The notes: generated by a model not told the origin, from the sequence alone. A stretch of 25,892 nt of DNA from CAZSAA01 sp964604915 (GCA_964604915.1 CAZSAA010000010.1:1-25892); one strand, 5' to 3'; shown: positions 14,909 to 21,832, counted from the first letter of the stretch. Numbers and translations: made by a program.

Positions 14909-15160
14909 CTTTATTTCTCTCAACCTTACTCCCACTTCCTCTTTTGGTCCGCAACTATTGCAGTAGCTGACCTCAAAATAATAATCCTTGAGGTTAATCG
15001 GAGAAAGTGGTATTTCCGGCGCATTGCCGAGTGCGGCCATGGCTTTAAGATAATGTTGGGCGGTTTCCCAATCGATCTCTTTGACATTGCCACAATAGAC
15101 GCATCGGCGCCGGCAGACAGACCAGGGCCATTTGAATGGCCCTTCCAGTTCTTCTTCCAT
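14894..15160 (-). CDS. Small zinc-ribbon-like hypothetical protein
   Basis: 88 residues. Two CxxC knuckles, Cys20/Cys23 (RRRCVYCGN) and Cys67/Cys70 (SYCNSCG), could hold one zinc ion as a ribbon; an extra Cys16 lies upstream. The middle is helical (DWETAQHYLKAMAAL). I do not recognise a family. No signal or TM segment, so probably cytoplasmic. It lies 42 nt downstream of the 233-aa gene; the gap contains a 6-bp hairpin (CCCCTG 15176-15181 with CAGGGG 15186-15191). A nucleic-acid or protein-binding role is only a guess. Confidence 0.65.
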   Translation of the reverse strand: MEEELEGPFKWPWSVCRRRCVYCGNVKEIDWETAQHYLKAMAALGNAPEIPLSPINLKDYYFEVSYCNSCGPKEEVGVRLREIKRAEL

Positions 15161-15202
15161 TGATTTTCGTTTTTGCCCCTGTTATCAGGGGTGGTTATAT
15201 AT

Positions 15203-15904
15203 TCAGTTGCTATTCTTTTTATAATTATCTAACAAGGCATCGACTACCATCTCACCCATTTCCGCTATCTTCTCTGAAAGGAAAGCTTTATCAAACTCTT
15301 TATTACCATGGCTCGGGTCGATTTTTTCAGCCTGCTCATCGCTGATATAGAAGAGGACGTTGGCTTTCTTGGCGGTAGTTTTCTTTCGGTTCTTCGTTAG
15401 GTCGACCGTGGCAGAAGTGAGTTCTCGTCCGCTTTCACGGTCGTATATTTTGAAGTAACAATCTACGCCATGGAGAACATCTAGATGGGTGCCGCCAGCG
15501 GCCGTGAAATATTTCACGACATATTTTTCACTGAAGCGGTTGCTGATATATTCGTGTAGCGAGTGAGCAAAGAAACGCGCCGGGTTTTCTGGATTACCGA
15601 CCTGGCATTGCTCGACGAGGTCCATGGAGTCGCGATAGTTCAGGTAGTTGCTTCGGTCGGCTAATTGTTCTGCGGTTTCCAGTTCTTGGCGAGCCATTTC
15701 CCTGACATGGAGCATCTTCTCAAATTTTTCTTCTGGAGTGTCGTCTTTGGTGGGAAGTTGGTCGCGGTGAAGAAGCTTATATGCCTCTTCCTTGTATTTA
15801 TTTTCATTCACCGTTCCGATCAATTCATGTTCAAGCAAAGAGCCGGTGTTCTCGTATGAGCCGCGGCCTTTTTCTATCCGGTTAATTACATTTTCTCTGA
15901 ACAT
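15203..15904 (-). CDS. Hypothetical protein, possible PD-(D/E)XK-like core
   Basis: 233 residues, soluble, charged. The N-terminal 130 residues look helical. The C-terminal half has strands around THLDVLHGVDCYFKIYD and ELTSATVDLTKNRKK. The spacing of Asp in HGVD and TVDLTK faintly recalls PD-(D/E)XK nuclease-fold proteins, but the canonical E-x-K is replaced by D-L-T-K, so this is weak. No family is recognised. It has its own promoter and probably heads a two-gene unit with the zinc-ribbon gene. Confidence 0.65.
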   Translation of the reverse strand: MFRENVINRIEKGRGSYENTGSLLEHELIGTVNENKYKEEAYKLLHRDQLPTKDDTPEEKFEKMLHVREMARQELETAEQLADRSNYLNYRDSMDLVEQCQVGNPENPARFFAHSLHEYISNRFSEKYVVKYFTAAGGTHLDVLHGVDCYFKIYDRESGRELTSATVDLTKNRKKTTAKKANVLFYISDEQAEKIDPSHGNKEFDKAFLSEKIAEMGEMVVDALLDNYKKNSN

Positions 15905-15941
15905 AACTTTATCTGGTTAGTTAGCTTCACCTACACCCTAT

Positions 15942-15970
15942 ATTATATACATTAGACAACTAAAGGCCAA
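15942..15970 (-). promoter_or_regulatory. Predicted promoter of the 233-aa gene
   Basis: Minus strand: -35 TTGGCC (15965-15970), 17 bases, consensus -10 TATAAT (15942-15947). Confidence 0.45.
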
Positions 15971-16074
15971 GAGCGGAATTTAGTTGATGTCAAAATATAT
16001 CATGTATTTTCGTTGTTGTCAATAGCTGGTTAGACCGCTTAACGGCACATCTTTATCTTTCTCCCTGATTCCCG

Positions 16075-16080
16075 TAAAAT
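16075..16080 (+). promoter_or_regulatory. -10-like box giving a possibly leaderless tsaE mRNA
   Basis: TAAAAT at 16075-16080 lies only 6 nt before the ATG at 16087, so transcription would begin at or next to the start codon. No SD is present. The -35 (TTTATC, 17 bases upstream) is weak. Confidence 0.3.
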
Positions 16081-16086
16081 AGCGGT

Positions 16087-16503
16087 ATGAAGATCATCAC
16101 GCACAACGAAGAGGAAACCATGACCGCTGGAAAAGCCTTGGCGGCTCGCTTGCAAGGCGGGGAAATATTAGCTATATCCGGCCAATTAGGGGCGGGCAAG
16201 ACCTGTTTTTCCAAGGGCTTGGCAGCCGGGCTAGGGGTGAAAGGGATAGTCAACAGCCCCACCTTTAACATATTGAAAGTATATAAGGCGCGGAAGGGGG
16301 AGATAAGGCGGTTCGTCCATATTGATGCCTATCGCCTGCAAACCGAAAGTGATTTGGTAAATATCGGCGTATACGATTATGCTGATAAGGAAACGGTCAT
16401 CGCCATCGAGTGGCCAGAGAACGTTGCCGGCCCCATATTAGATAGCAGCCGGAAGGTATCTATCATCGATAAAGGAGAGGGGATGCGAGAGATAGGGATA
16501 TGA
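16087..16503 (+). CDS. tsaE: tRNA threonylcarbamoyladenosine biosynthesis ATPase TsaE
   Basis: TsaE is the ATPase partner of TsaB/TsaD in making t6A at position 37 of ANN-decoding tRNAs. The 138-residue protein has Walker A GQLGAGKT at 32-39, the switch region VNSPTFNILKVY, HIDAYRL and the IEWPEN motif, all diagnostic for the family, and is of normal length. It stands alone between minus-strand genes, without tsaB or tsaD nearby, and may be translated from a leaderless message. Confidence 0.95.
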   Translation: MKIITHNEEETMTAGKALAARLQGGEILAISGQLGAGKTCFSKGLAAGLGVKGIVNSPTFNILKVYKARKGEIRRFVHIDAYRLQTESDLVNIGVYDYADKETVIAIEWPENVAGPILDSSRKVSIIDKGEGMREIGI

Positions 16504-16513
16504 AAGAGAGGCG

Positions 16514-16993
16514 CTAGGCCTCTTTTTTCTTTCCGAAGATATAGAGGATAATCCCCGCCGTGGCTAGGCTGATCAGCACATCGGCCAGATTGAGGGAAAT
16601 CAGGTTACGTATATATATGTAATCGATTACGTAGCCATAGCGGAAGCGGTCAATGAGGTTGCTAAGTGCCCCTAAAACAATGAGGGCAAGGGCGACAGCT
16701 AAGGTCGCTTGAAAACGATTTTTTCTCGAAGAGGCAATCCATACCGTTGCCACCGATAGTCCGAGGATGATAAGGAGGATAAGCAGTTCTAGCCATTTTC
16801 CCTGGATGGGTAAGGAAAAGGCGATATATTCGTTCTTAGATAGCTGGAGCGATAGCCATTGTCCGACATGGAAGTCCGGCAGGTAGCCGGACATGGCAAT
16901 TTTTTTGAGATATAGGTCAGCGAAAAAAAACACGGCGCCTGATCCGATCAGGGCCGCGTTTAATATCTTCGTCTTTGAAAGCGGTTTAGTCAT
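16514..16993 (-). CDS. lspA: Lipoprotein signal peptidase (signal peptidase II)
   Basis: LspA cleaves the signal peptides of diacylglyceryl-modified prolipoproteins in the membrane. The 159-residue protein has four hydrophobic segments (about 12-28, 67-86, 95-112, 136-153) and both catalytic aspartates: Asp124 in GYVIDYI and Asp138 in LNLADVL, with SNLIDRFRYG before them. The start at 16993 is chosen because upstream residues in frame belong to the overlapping gene; it overlaps the DksA-like gene by 8 nt, so the two are co-translated. Substrates here would include the lipoproteins at 8934, 21448 and 24307. Confidence 0.95.
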   Translation of the reverse strand: MTKPLSKTKILNAALIGSGAVFFFADLYLKKIAMSGYLPDFHVGQWLSLQLSKNEYIAFSLPIQGKWLELLILLIILGLSVATVWIASSRKNRFQATLAVALALIVLGALSNLIDRFRYGYVIDYIYIRNLISLNLADVLISLATAGIILYIFGKKKEA

Positions 16994-17381
16994 TTTCTTG
17001 GAGCTCGGTCTTGCAAGCAACGCAAGAGCTGGCGACGGGACGGGCGACAAGGCGTTTCTCATCGATCGGGCGGCCGCAATATTTGCAGACGCCGTATGTC
17101 CCTTTATTGATCCGATCCAGGGCTTTGTCGATATCTTCCAAGGTCTTTTCCAAAACAGCCTCGGTGGCGATATTGGTAGTATAGTCGCTGATTTCCTGGG
17201 CGTTCTCATCCGGCTTGTCGCCGTAGTCCGGGAATTTGGCGGAAGTATCGTCTGGCTCATGGTCATCTTTCTTGGTCAATTCTGCCAAGTTGCCAAGTAG
17301 TTTTTCCTTACGCGAAAGCAGGTCCTTCTTGATCTGTTCTAAAGTCGCGGTATCTATTTGGCGGTTTGTTTCGGTTTTCAT
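16986..17381 (-). CDS. DksA/TraR-type C4 zinc-finger protein
   Basis: 131 residues. Residues 10-90 are helical with an acidic patch (HEPDD; PDYGDKPDE), matching the coiled-coil tip region. The C-terminal zinc finger has Cys99, Cys102, Cys120 and Cys123 in CKYCGRPIDEKRL...SSCVAC. Family members bind RNA polymerase through the secondary channel (DksA) or are uncharacterised regulators (YteA-like). Which role applies here is not clear. It forms an operon with lspA, a pairing I believe is frequent in Patescibacteria, and has a consensus promoter. Confidence 0.88.
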   Translation of the reverse strand: MKTETNRQIDTATLEQIKKDLLSRKEKLLGNLAELTKKDDHEPDDTSAKFPDYGDKPDENAQEISDYTTNIATEAVLEKTLEDIDKALDRINKGTYGVCKYCGRPIDEKRLVARPVASSCVACKTELQEND

Positions 17382-17425
17382 ATGGTGGGATTTAAAAATA
17401 GAAAGCCTCAGGGTTTTCTAGTATA

Positions 17426-17454
17426 ATTATAGGGCAAAACAGGATTTTTGACAA
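17426..17454 (-). promoter_or_regulatory. Predicted promoter of the dksA-like/lspA operon
   Basis: Minus strand: -35 TTGTCA (17449-17454), 17 bases, consensus -10 TATAAT (17426-17431). The leader of about 40 nt has no strong SD. Confidence 0.7.
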
Positions 17455-17515
17455 GAGAAAGCCTTTTTGCTATGATTTGGCTGTTGAAGGTGCTATATAA
17501 GCAATCTTTTTATTT

Positions 17516-17589
17516 GGAACGGTAGTTCAGTTGGTTAGAACGCCGCCCTGTCACGGCGGAGGTCGCGGGTTCGAGTCCCGTCCGTTCCG
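17516..17589 (+). tRNA. tRNA-Asp, anticodon GTC
   Basis: Acceptor GGAACGG/CCGTTCC, anticodon stem CCGCC/GGCGG with loop CTGTCAC (GTC), T arm GCGGG/CCCGT around TTCGAGT. Discriminator G; CAA follows, so CCA is not encoded. It marks the left edge of the accessory region. Confidence 0.97.
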
Positions 17590-17597
17590 CAATAATA

Positions 17598-17622
17598 AAG
17601 TTGGCTCTACGCCAGCTTTTTT
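17598..17622 (+). terminator. Terminator of tRNA-Asp
   Basis: 8-bp stem AAGTTGGC (17598-17605) with GCCAGCTT (17611-17618), one G-T pair, loop TCTAC, followed by T4. Confidence 0.75.
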
Positions 17623-17632
17623 GTTGGTTTCA

Positions 17633-17661
17633 GTGACCAATCATTACCTTTTTGATATAAT
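17633..17661 (+). promoter_or_regulatory. Predicted promoter of the L,D-transpeptidase-like gene
   Basis: -35 GTGACC (17633-17638), 17 bases, consensus -10 TATAAT (17656-17661) preceded by TGA. Confidence 0.5.
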
Positions 17662-17731
17662 GTGGGATAGATAGGAACTATAAAGATACGAATCTATTGA
17701 TAGCCGCCTATTCAAAAAATAGAAATAATCA

Positions 17732-18700
17732 ATGTCAATTATGCTCAAGAAAATTCAGTTCAAGCTAACTAAAATAAGATATGCCGGTAAATCAGTCGGT
17801 AATGATATCCGCGTCGACATAGAATTGTTGGACAAGATTTTTCGGGTAGATAAAAGAATTGCTGTTAAGAAGGTTTTTGAGTTTAACCAAGAAATAGGTA
17901 GTTTCCCGTCGGATCAGAAATCGTTTGTCGTTAAGGCAAAGATCTCCATTACTGAAAAGGATATACTATTTAATGATGTTAAGAGCATAGAAAAGACGAT
18001 AAGGGTCGATACGGATGATGTAAATCCGCAAAAATTCACCTATAGCATCGAGCTTCGTGAAAATCGTTTTAAGAAGAATTGGGGGAAGTCCGTTGCTATT
18101 TTTGAAGTTACAATTGAAGCATTGGTTACGGAGGCGATAAGGTATATCCCCGATGTTTCTAATGGTTGGCTAAAGGTCAGGATGTCGAATAGAGATGAGA
18201 TTTCCCTGCCCGCTTTCCTAAAGGTTCGAGCCGAATATGTCGAGAATGGGCGCGAATACTTTACTATTTTAGAAGGCCCGTATCGTGGACAGAAAGCTTC
18301 CGTTATTTTAGATAGTGATAATTCGCTCCTTCTGATGGAAGTGGGTCATAAACAGTCTATCAGTTCGCGATATTCCATCGTTAGAAAGAAGTTGATTATC
18401 GATGGCAAGGAGTATGCGGTTACGGATTATTCTGAGTCACCCTGGACAAAGGGATGGTATGACCTTGAATTGCCCGACTATCCTCATTCGGGCGGACGAT
18501 ATTATGAAGATAGAGCGTCTCGAGCCAAAAGTTGGTTTAGGGTTGGGCACGAAGGGGAAAGGTATTTACATACAGGTACACGTTCCCTTGGCTGTATAAC
18601 GGTCACCGAAGTGGAAAAATGGGATGAAATTTATGATAAATTAATCAAGGCGCGCAAAGGCGATTTTGTAAGCGTAGGCACGCTTGAGGTAATCGATTAA
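17732..18700 (+). CDS. Protein with C-terminal L,D-transpeptidase-like (YkuD/DUF2778-like) domain
   Basis: 322 residues. Residues 1-135 are a beta-rich N-terminal part that I do not recognise; 140-230 include GWLKVRMSNRDEISLPAF and EGPYRGQKASV. The C-terminal 90 residues end in a YkuD-type active site: His273 (VGHEGERYLH) or His280, then S-L-G-C with the likely catalytic Cys288 (TGTRSLGCITV) and a following helix. Such domains cross-link or cut peptidoglycan stem peptides. No signal peptide is visible, which is odd for a wall enzyme and resembles secreted effectors such as Tlde1. The stop is one base before the next gene. Confidence 0.75.
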   Translation: MSIMLKKIQFKLTKIRYAGKSVGNDIRVDIELLDKIFRVDKRIAVKKVFEFNQEIGSFPSDQKSFVVKAKISITEKDILFNDVKSIEKTIRVDTDDVNPQKFTYSIELRENRFKKNWGKSVAIFEVTIEALVTEAIRYIPDVSNGWLKVRMSNRDEISLPAFLKVRAEYVENGREYFTILEGPYRGQKASVILDSDNSLLLMEVGHKQSISSRYSIVRKKLIIDGKEYAVTDYSESPWTKGWYDLELPDYPHSGGRYYEDRASRAKSWFRVGHEGERYLHTGTRSLGCITVTEVEKWDEIYDKLIKARKGDFVSVGTLEVID

Positions 18701-18701
18701 G

Positions 18702-19235
18702 ATGAGAAAACTATTTTCTAAAAAATTCAGGCCTTGGCTTATTGGGGTCGCTATATTGGGTGTCATAGGGTTGGTCATATTTGCCCAGAATAATTGCGTT
18801 CATGGAGTAAGGAGGTATAAGACAATCCATTTAGGGATGGATGCCGTTGAAAAACCGGGTAGCAAGACGGTTTGGGCGCCTCCTGATGACCGTATCCCCG
18901 AAGACATTGATTTTCTTGTTTATGTCCTGAATGATGAAAGCATGTGCATCAATTTAGATTGTGGCTTGGGTGGTTATTTCGTAGATTGCTTGGGCGGGTG
19001 GATTAGCGGTTATAGTGCGATTGGTGATGTATCTGATTATGGTATGCTTGAAGCGGAAATCGATATATCTAAGGAGCAGTATGTTACCATTGCCGATAAG
19101 GGCGGGAAAGTTATTGGCATCTATCCCGGCGCTGGCATAAAAAACGTCCCTTATATCATGCGAAATCATCGTGATCTTGTTTCGTCTGAAGTGTTTGAAA
19201 GCTGCTTCGATCAGTTGCCTAGTCGGTGGAAATAG
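18702..19235 (+). CDS. Small membrane-anchored protein paired with the L,D-transpeptidase-like gene
   Basis: 177 residues. Basic N-terminus (MRKLFSKKFR), one membrane helix at about 12-29, then an exported Cys-containing domain (cysteines in NNCVHG, SMCINLDCGLG, VDCLGG, ESCFDQ). I do not recognise a family. It starts one base after the preceding gene and has no SD of its own, so translation is coupled. As a membrane-anchored extracytoplasmic protein made with a wall-active enzyme, it could be a helper, receptor or immunity-type inhibitor; the sequence does not decide. Confidence 0.65.
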   Translation: MRKLFSKKFRPWLIGVAILGVIGLVIFAQNNCVHGVRRYKTIHLGMDAVEKPGSKTVWAPPDDRIPEDIDFLVYVLNDESMCINLDCGLGGYFVDCLGGWISGYSAIGDVSDYGMLEAEIDISKEQYVTIADKGGKVIGIYPGAGIKNVPYIMRNHRDLVSSEVFESCFDQLPSRWK

Positions 19236-19268
19236 GCATCGATAATCTTATTGGTAATCAATAAATAT

Positions 19269-19877
19269 ATGGGAAAATCAATTAGGGCTTTTTGGTTAAA
19301 AATTTCCTTGCAAGGGGCCAAACCACCTATTTGGCGGGAAATTATCGTACCGGAGGACTATACTTTTTTTAACCTGCATGTCGCCATTCAGGATGCAATG
19401 GGATGGACCGATTCCCATCTCCATCAATTTTTTATCGGTAACCCCAGTAAAGGCCAGACAAAATACATCGCTTGGCCTAATCCGGATATGGAAGTGGATA
19501 TGGACGAGAGGGAAATCGAAATTAATAGATTCCTGAAGAAAGAAAAAGATTCCGTATTTTACGAATATGATTTCGGGGACGGATGGACGCACAGAATAGA
19601 GCTGAAAAAGATATTAGGCCTTGATCAAAAATCAAGATATCCGCAAATCGTGGCGGGTAAAAATGCTTGTCCGCCCGAAGATTGCGGCGGTTTATGGGGC
19701 TACTATGATCTTATAGAAATCATCAATAACCCGAAACACGAAGAACGTGAAGACGTGATGGATTGGCTGGGGATAGAAAATCCGGAAGATTTTAAGCCCG
19801 GATATTTTGATAAAGACAAGGTAGTTTTTAATGATCCTAAGCGGGTCCTGAAGTTTTATAAAGAAAACTTCGGATGA
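19269..19877 (+). CDS. Plasmid pRiA4b ORF-3-like family protein
   Basis: 202 residues from the ATG at 19269 (a TTG 18 nt upstream is possible). The family hallmarks are clear: LKISLQGAKPPIWREIIVPEDYTFFNLHVAIQDAMGW near the start, then W(T/D)DSHLHQF, YEYDFGDGWTHRIEL, and CPPEDCGGLWGYYDLIE. It is a soluble protein of unknown function, often on plasmids and in accessory regions, which supports gene transfer here. It lies about 33 nt after the membrane protein gene and may share its transcript. Confidence 0.9.
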   Translation: MGKSIRAFWLKISLQGAKPPIWREIIVPEDYTFFNLHVAIQDAMGWTDSHLHQFFIGNPSKGQTKYIAWPNPDMEVDMDEREIEINRFLKKEKDSVFYEYDFGDGWTHRIELKKILGLDQKSRYPQIVAGKNACPPEDCGGLWGYYDLIEIINNPKHEEREDVMDWLGIENPEDFKPGYFDKDKVVFNDPKRVLKFYKENFG

Positions 19878-19904
19878 TTGGATCGCGGGAACTAAAAAAG
19901 CGGC

Positions 19905-19929
19905 TCCTAATTATTTTTGACCATTAGGA
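19905..19929. terminator. Hairpin after the pRiA4b-like gene
   Basis: 7-bp perfect stem TCCTAAT (19905-19911) with ATTAGGA (19923-19929), 11-nt loop, no long T run afterwards. A weak terminator or 3' end stabiliser for the plus-strand unit. Confidence 0.35.
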
Positions 19930-19942
19930 TTAAAATCACAAC

Positions 19943-19966
19943 AAAAAAGCCAACGTTTAGTTGGCT
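19943..19966 (-). terminator. Terminator of the 264-aa orphan gene
   Basis: 7-bp stem AGCCAAC/GTTGGCT (19948-19954 with 19960-19966), followed on the minus strand by six T residues. It lies just beyond structured element A, so A is transcribed as part of the 3' UTR. Confidence 0.7.
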
Positions 19967-19970
19967 ATGT

Positions 19971-20035
19971 GAGTAGTTTTACTTTCAGGCGTACTCGTTA
20001 TCCCTTCGTGATTTTTAGGCATCACGATTACCTGT
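19971..20035 (-). repeat. Structured double-hairpin element A
   Basis: Minus-strand reading: hairpin 1 TCGTGAT (20027-20021)/ATCACGA (20012-20006), perfect 7 bp, with loop GCCTAAAA; linker containing GGATAACGA; hairpin 2 GAGTA (19996-19992)/TACTC (19975-19971) with loop GCCTGAAAGTAAAA inside. It shares loops and linker with element B, while the stem sequences differ by paired changes. It lies between the stop of the 264-aa gene and its terminator. I match it to no known RNA or recombination site. Confidence 0.6.
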
Positions 20036-20062
20036 ACCTAACTGGGCGGTTATACTCTATTC

Positions 20063-20857
20063 TTAAACAGAGAATATCTTTTCTACGGTAATGTCACCAA
20101 ATTCAGACTTTGCCTTATAAATGATATCCCCGTGATCGGTAATAGATACCTGGCCCTTTAAATAGTTAGTAAAGAATTTGTAGTAAGAATTTTTAGCGTG
20201 GGTGTAATACAATTCGCTTACAGCAACGCCTTCTCCCTTCTTCCACACAAATACTTTGAAAGCATCATGGGTTGCATCGACGCTCCGATTGCAATGGCGG
20301 GCGATAACGACGCTTTGAATGTCATCATCGTGGTAGGCGCCATAATGCCAGCCACCGCCACCTATTTCCGGAAGCTGCCTTCCGACCCAAGACTCAAATT
20401 TTTTGATATCCTTGGGCTCGTCCTGATTTGCAATCGCCTTTCTCCGCGCCGCCAGGTCAAAACTGGTTAAGTGGTCGGTGCCATTTTTGTGGCATCTTTT
20501 GACAAACACCTTACCCAGCCCGTCTTGGTATCCGTACACTGCCGTGTCACCTTCTTCACGCAGAAGTTTTACGTCGTTTATACACAGATCCCAACGGTCA
20601 GTGGAGAAGGCATAGCCAGGACGATAGAGCTGGAATCCAGAGTCAAAAATCGGCTTAGACTCCTCTTTGTAGAAGATGCGCAGACGATTATAATAACTCA
20701 TGCCGTCTCCAGTGTTTTCGCCTTTTCCGTCGTTTACTAACCTGAAATTTTGACCCGTCAAGATATCCGCGGCATCCAAATATTCTTGGACTAGCGCAGG
20801 GATCTCCGGAACGCCGGTGGTAAAGGCGGAAAACGGCTCCAATTTCAATATTTCCAT
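20063..20857 (-). CDS. Orphan hypothetical protein flanked by elements A and B
   Basis: 264 residues, soluble, no signal peptide or TM segment, rich in aromatic residues (GGGGWHYGAYHDDD, SELYYTHAKNSYYKFFTNYL). Three cysteines (LCIND, KRCHKN, RHCNRS) are spread out and do not form an obvious zinc site. I do not recognise a family. The gene is bounded by two copies of the same structured element 903 bp apart, like a one-gene cassette. No SD is seen; the leader ends with a run of A and C before the ATG. Confidence 0.7.
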   Translation of the reverse strand: MEILKLEPFSAFTTGVPEIPALVQEYLDAADILTGQNFRLVNDGKGENTGDGMSYYNRLRIFYKEESKPIFDSGFQLYRPGYAFSTDRWDLCINDVKLLREEGDTAVYGYQDGLGKVFVKRCHKNGTDHLTSFDLAARRKAIANQDEPKDIKKFESWVGRQLPEIGGGGWHYGAYHDDDIQSVVIARHCNRSVDATHDAFKVFVWKKGEGVAVSELYYTHAKNSYYKFFTNYLKGQVSITDHGDIIYKAKSEFGDITVEKIFSV

Positions 20858-20873
20858 CGGGGGAAAAATCTGA

Positions 20874-20948
20874 GAACGACTTTACTTTTAGGCTCGTTCG
20901 TTATCCTTTTGAAATTTTTCAGGAATTTCAATATCCTTAGGCTAAGGA
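20874..20948 (-). repeat. Structured double-hairpin element B
   Basis: Minus-strand reading: short hairpin TCCTTA/TAAGGA (20948-20934), then hairpin 1 TTGAAAT (20931-20925)/ATTTCAA (20915-20909), perfect 7 bp, loop TCCTGAAAA; linker with GGATAACGA; hairpin 2 GAACGA (20899-20894)/TCGTTC (20879-20874), perfect 6 bp, loop GCCTAAAAGTAAAG. It ends 16 nt before the ATG of the 264-aa gene and starts 4 nt after the stop of the 134-aa gene, so it is both a 3' and a 5' flank. Confidence 0.6.
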
Positions 20949-20951
20949 AAT

Positions 20952-21356
20952 TTAAACGATTCTTAGCATTCCTTTTCTGGTATGGTCATTATAGATAATT
21001 TCCATCTCCGTTCCGATTGGAATCAAATCATATTTTTCCTTTTTTATGTTCGACTCTTCGTCTTCCGGCGTGACAATATGTCCGCGGCAGGTCAAGGTGT
21101 CCCCATCGATTTTCACTGGCCAAGTCCTAACTTCATAATTTTCTATAGTCATGAAGTAGAGAATGGCTAGATTACCTTTTTCAGTTTTTATTCCAATCAG
21201 AAAAGGGATGGCGAAATTTGACATGTCTATTATCCATGGCATCGGAGTATCGAACACGAAACAGCCTAATACGCCTGGTACGGGGCCATCGATGATTTCA
21301 AAGTCTTTTTGCCCGATTAGACCTGATAAGACGCTTTTTACTTCTTCGATTTCCAT
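20952..21356 (-). CDS. Hypothetical 134-aa protein
   Basis: Soluble protein, alternating beta strands (FEIIDGPVPGVLGCFVFDT, FLIGIKTEKGNLAILYFMTI) with a charged stretch (TPEDEESNIKKEKYD). No signal, TM segment or recognised family. The hydrophobic middle (PWIIDMSNFAIPFLIGI) looks like a buried core, not a membrane helix. It is followed by element B. No SD is evident. In the gap to the next gene upstream, 21357-21447, there is a 7-bp hairpin (GGGACGG/CCGTTCC in the minus RNA) that may be a diverged relative of elements A and B. Confidence 0.6.
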   Translation of the reverse strand: MEIEEVKSVLSGLIGQKDFEIIDGPVPGVLGCFVFDTPMPWIIDMSNFAIPFLIGIKTEKGNLAILYFMTIENYEVRTWPVKIDGDTLTCRGHIVTPEDEESNIKKEKYDLIPIGTEMEIIYNDHTRKGMLRIV

Positions 21357-21447
21357 AACAGTTAATTGACGGTTAATCGATCTTTGATAGATAAAAAGGG
21401 TGGAACGGCTTTCATTAATATTCTACCGTCCCAGTTCCTTTCATAGT

Positions 21448-21750
21448 TTAAGGGTGCGGTTGGGTTTTAGGTGTCGGCTTGATAACTGCAAACGAATCAA
21501 TAACGACTCGATAGTTATAGGCCGCCGGAAGACGGTGACAAAATATCCTGATCTCCGATCCCTGGTCAACCTGACAGTTTGGCATTTCCTTTAAATAGAA
21601 GTGCCGGCCGTCAGTAAAATCAAGACGGAGAGTATTACTGACATTAAGGCTTTTGACAATTCCGGTAACCTCAAATTTGTTATCCGCCACGAAATCAGAG
21701 CAAGAAGACAGTAAAGAAACTAAAATCAAGAGAAATAACGATTTTTTCAT
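21448..21750 (-). CDS. Small lipoprotein with a hammerhead ribozyme in its leader
   Basis: 100 residues. Lipoprotein signal peptide ending at Cys17 (LVSLLSSC), then a small beta-rich domain (FEVTGIVKSLNVSNTLRLDF, EIRIFCHR, YRVVIDSF) with an OB-like alternation and a Pro/Thr tail (KPTPKTQPHP). The family is not recognised. LspA (16514) would process it. Its 5' leader holds a complete type III hammerhead ribozyme whose 3' end lies 29 nt upstream of the ATG; after cleavage the mRNA would start with the ribozyme's stem I. No SD is seen. Confidence 0.7.
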   Translation of the reverse strand: MKKSLFLLILVSLLSSCSDFVADNKFEVTGIVKSLNVSNTLRLDFTDGRHFYLKEMPNCQVDQGSEIRIFCHRLPAAYNYRVVIDSFAVIKPTPKTQPHP

Positions 21751-21779
21751 GGTCTATGTTATTTTATTGTTAATATTCG

Positions 21780-21832
21780 ATCCATTTCGTCCTTTCGGAC
21801 TCATCAGGCAAGACATGCATCTTGCAATGGAT
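21780..21832 (-). ncRNA. Type III hammerhead self-cleaving ribozyme
   Basis: All conserved core positions are present in order on the minus strand. Stem III AUCCAU (21832-21827) pairs with AUGGAU (21785-21780). The cleavage-site residue is U (21826) in an AUU triplet. Stem I GCAAGA/UCUUGC (21825-21820, 21813-21808) closes the loop UGCAUG. The core CUGAUGA is at 21807-21801. Stem II GUCC/GGAC (21800-21797, 21792-21789) has a GAAA tetraloop. The closing core GAA is at 21788-21786, with A15.1 at 21785. Cleavage is predicted between 21826 and 21825. Open at stem III, it is of type III. The chance of this full consensus arising at random is very low. Confidence 0.92.

Noticed and set aside
15124..15141. 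8-bp perfect palindrome GGGCCATT/AATGGCCC as a regulatory site
   Set aside because: It lies within the coding start of the 88-aa gene (residues EGPFKWPW) with no other sign of function.
19971..20948. Canonical integron attC sites around the 264-aa gene
   Set aside because: The shared GTTATCC does not fit the GTTRRRY core site and no integron integrase is present; only the layout is similar.
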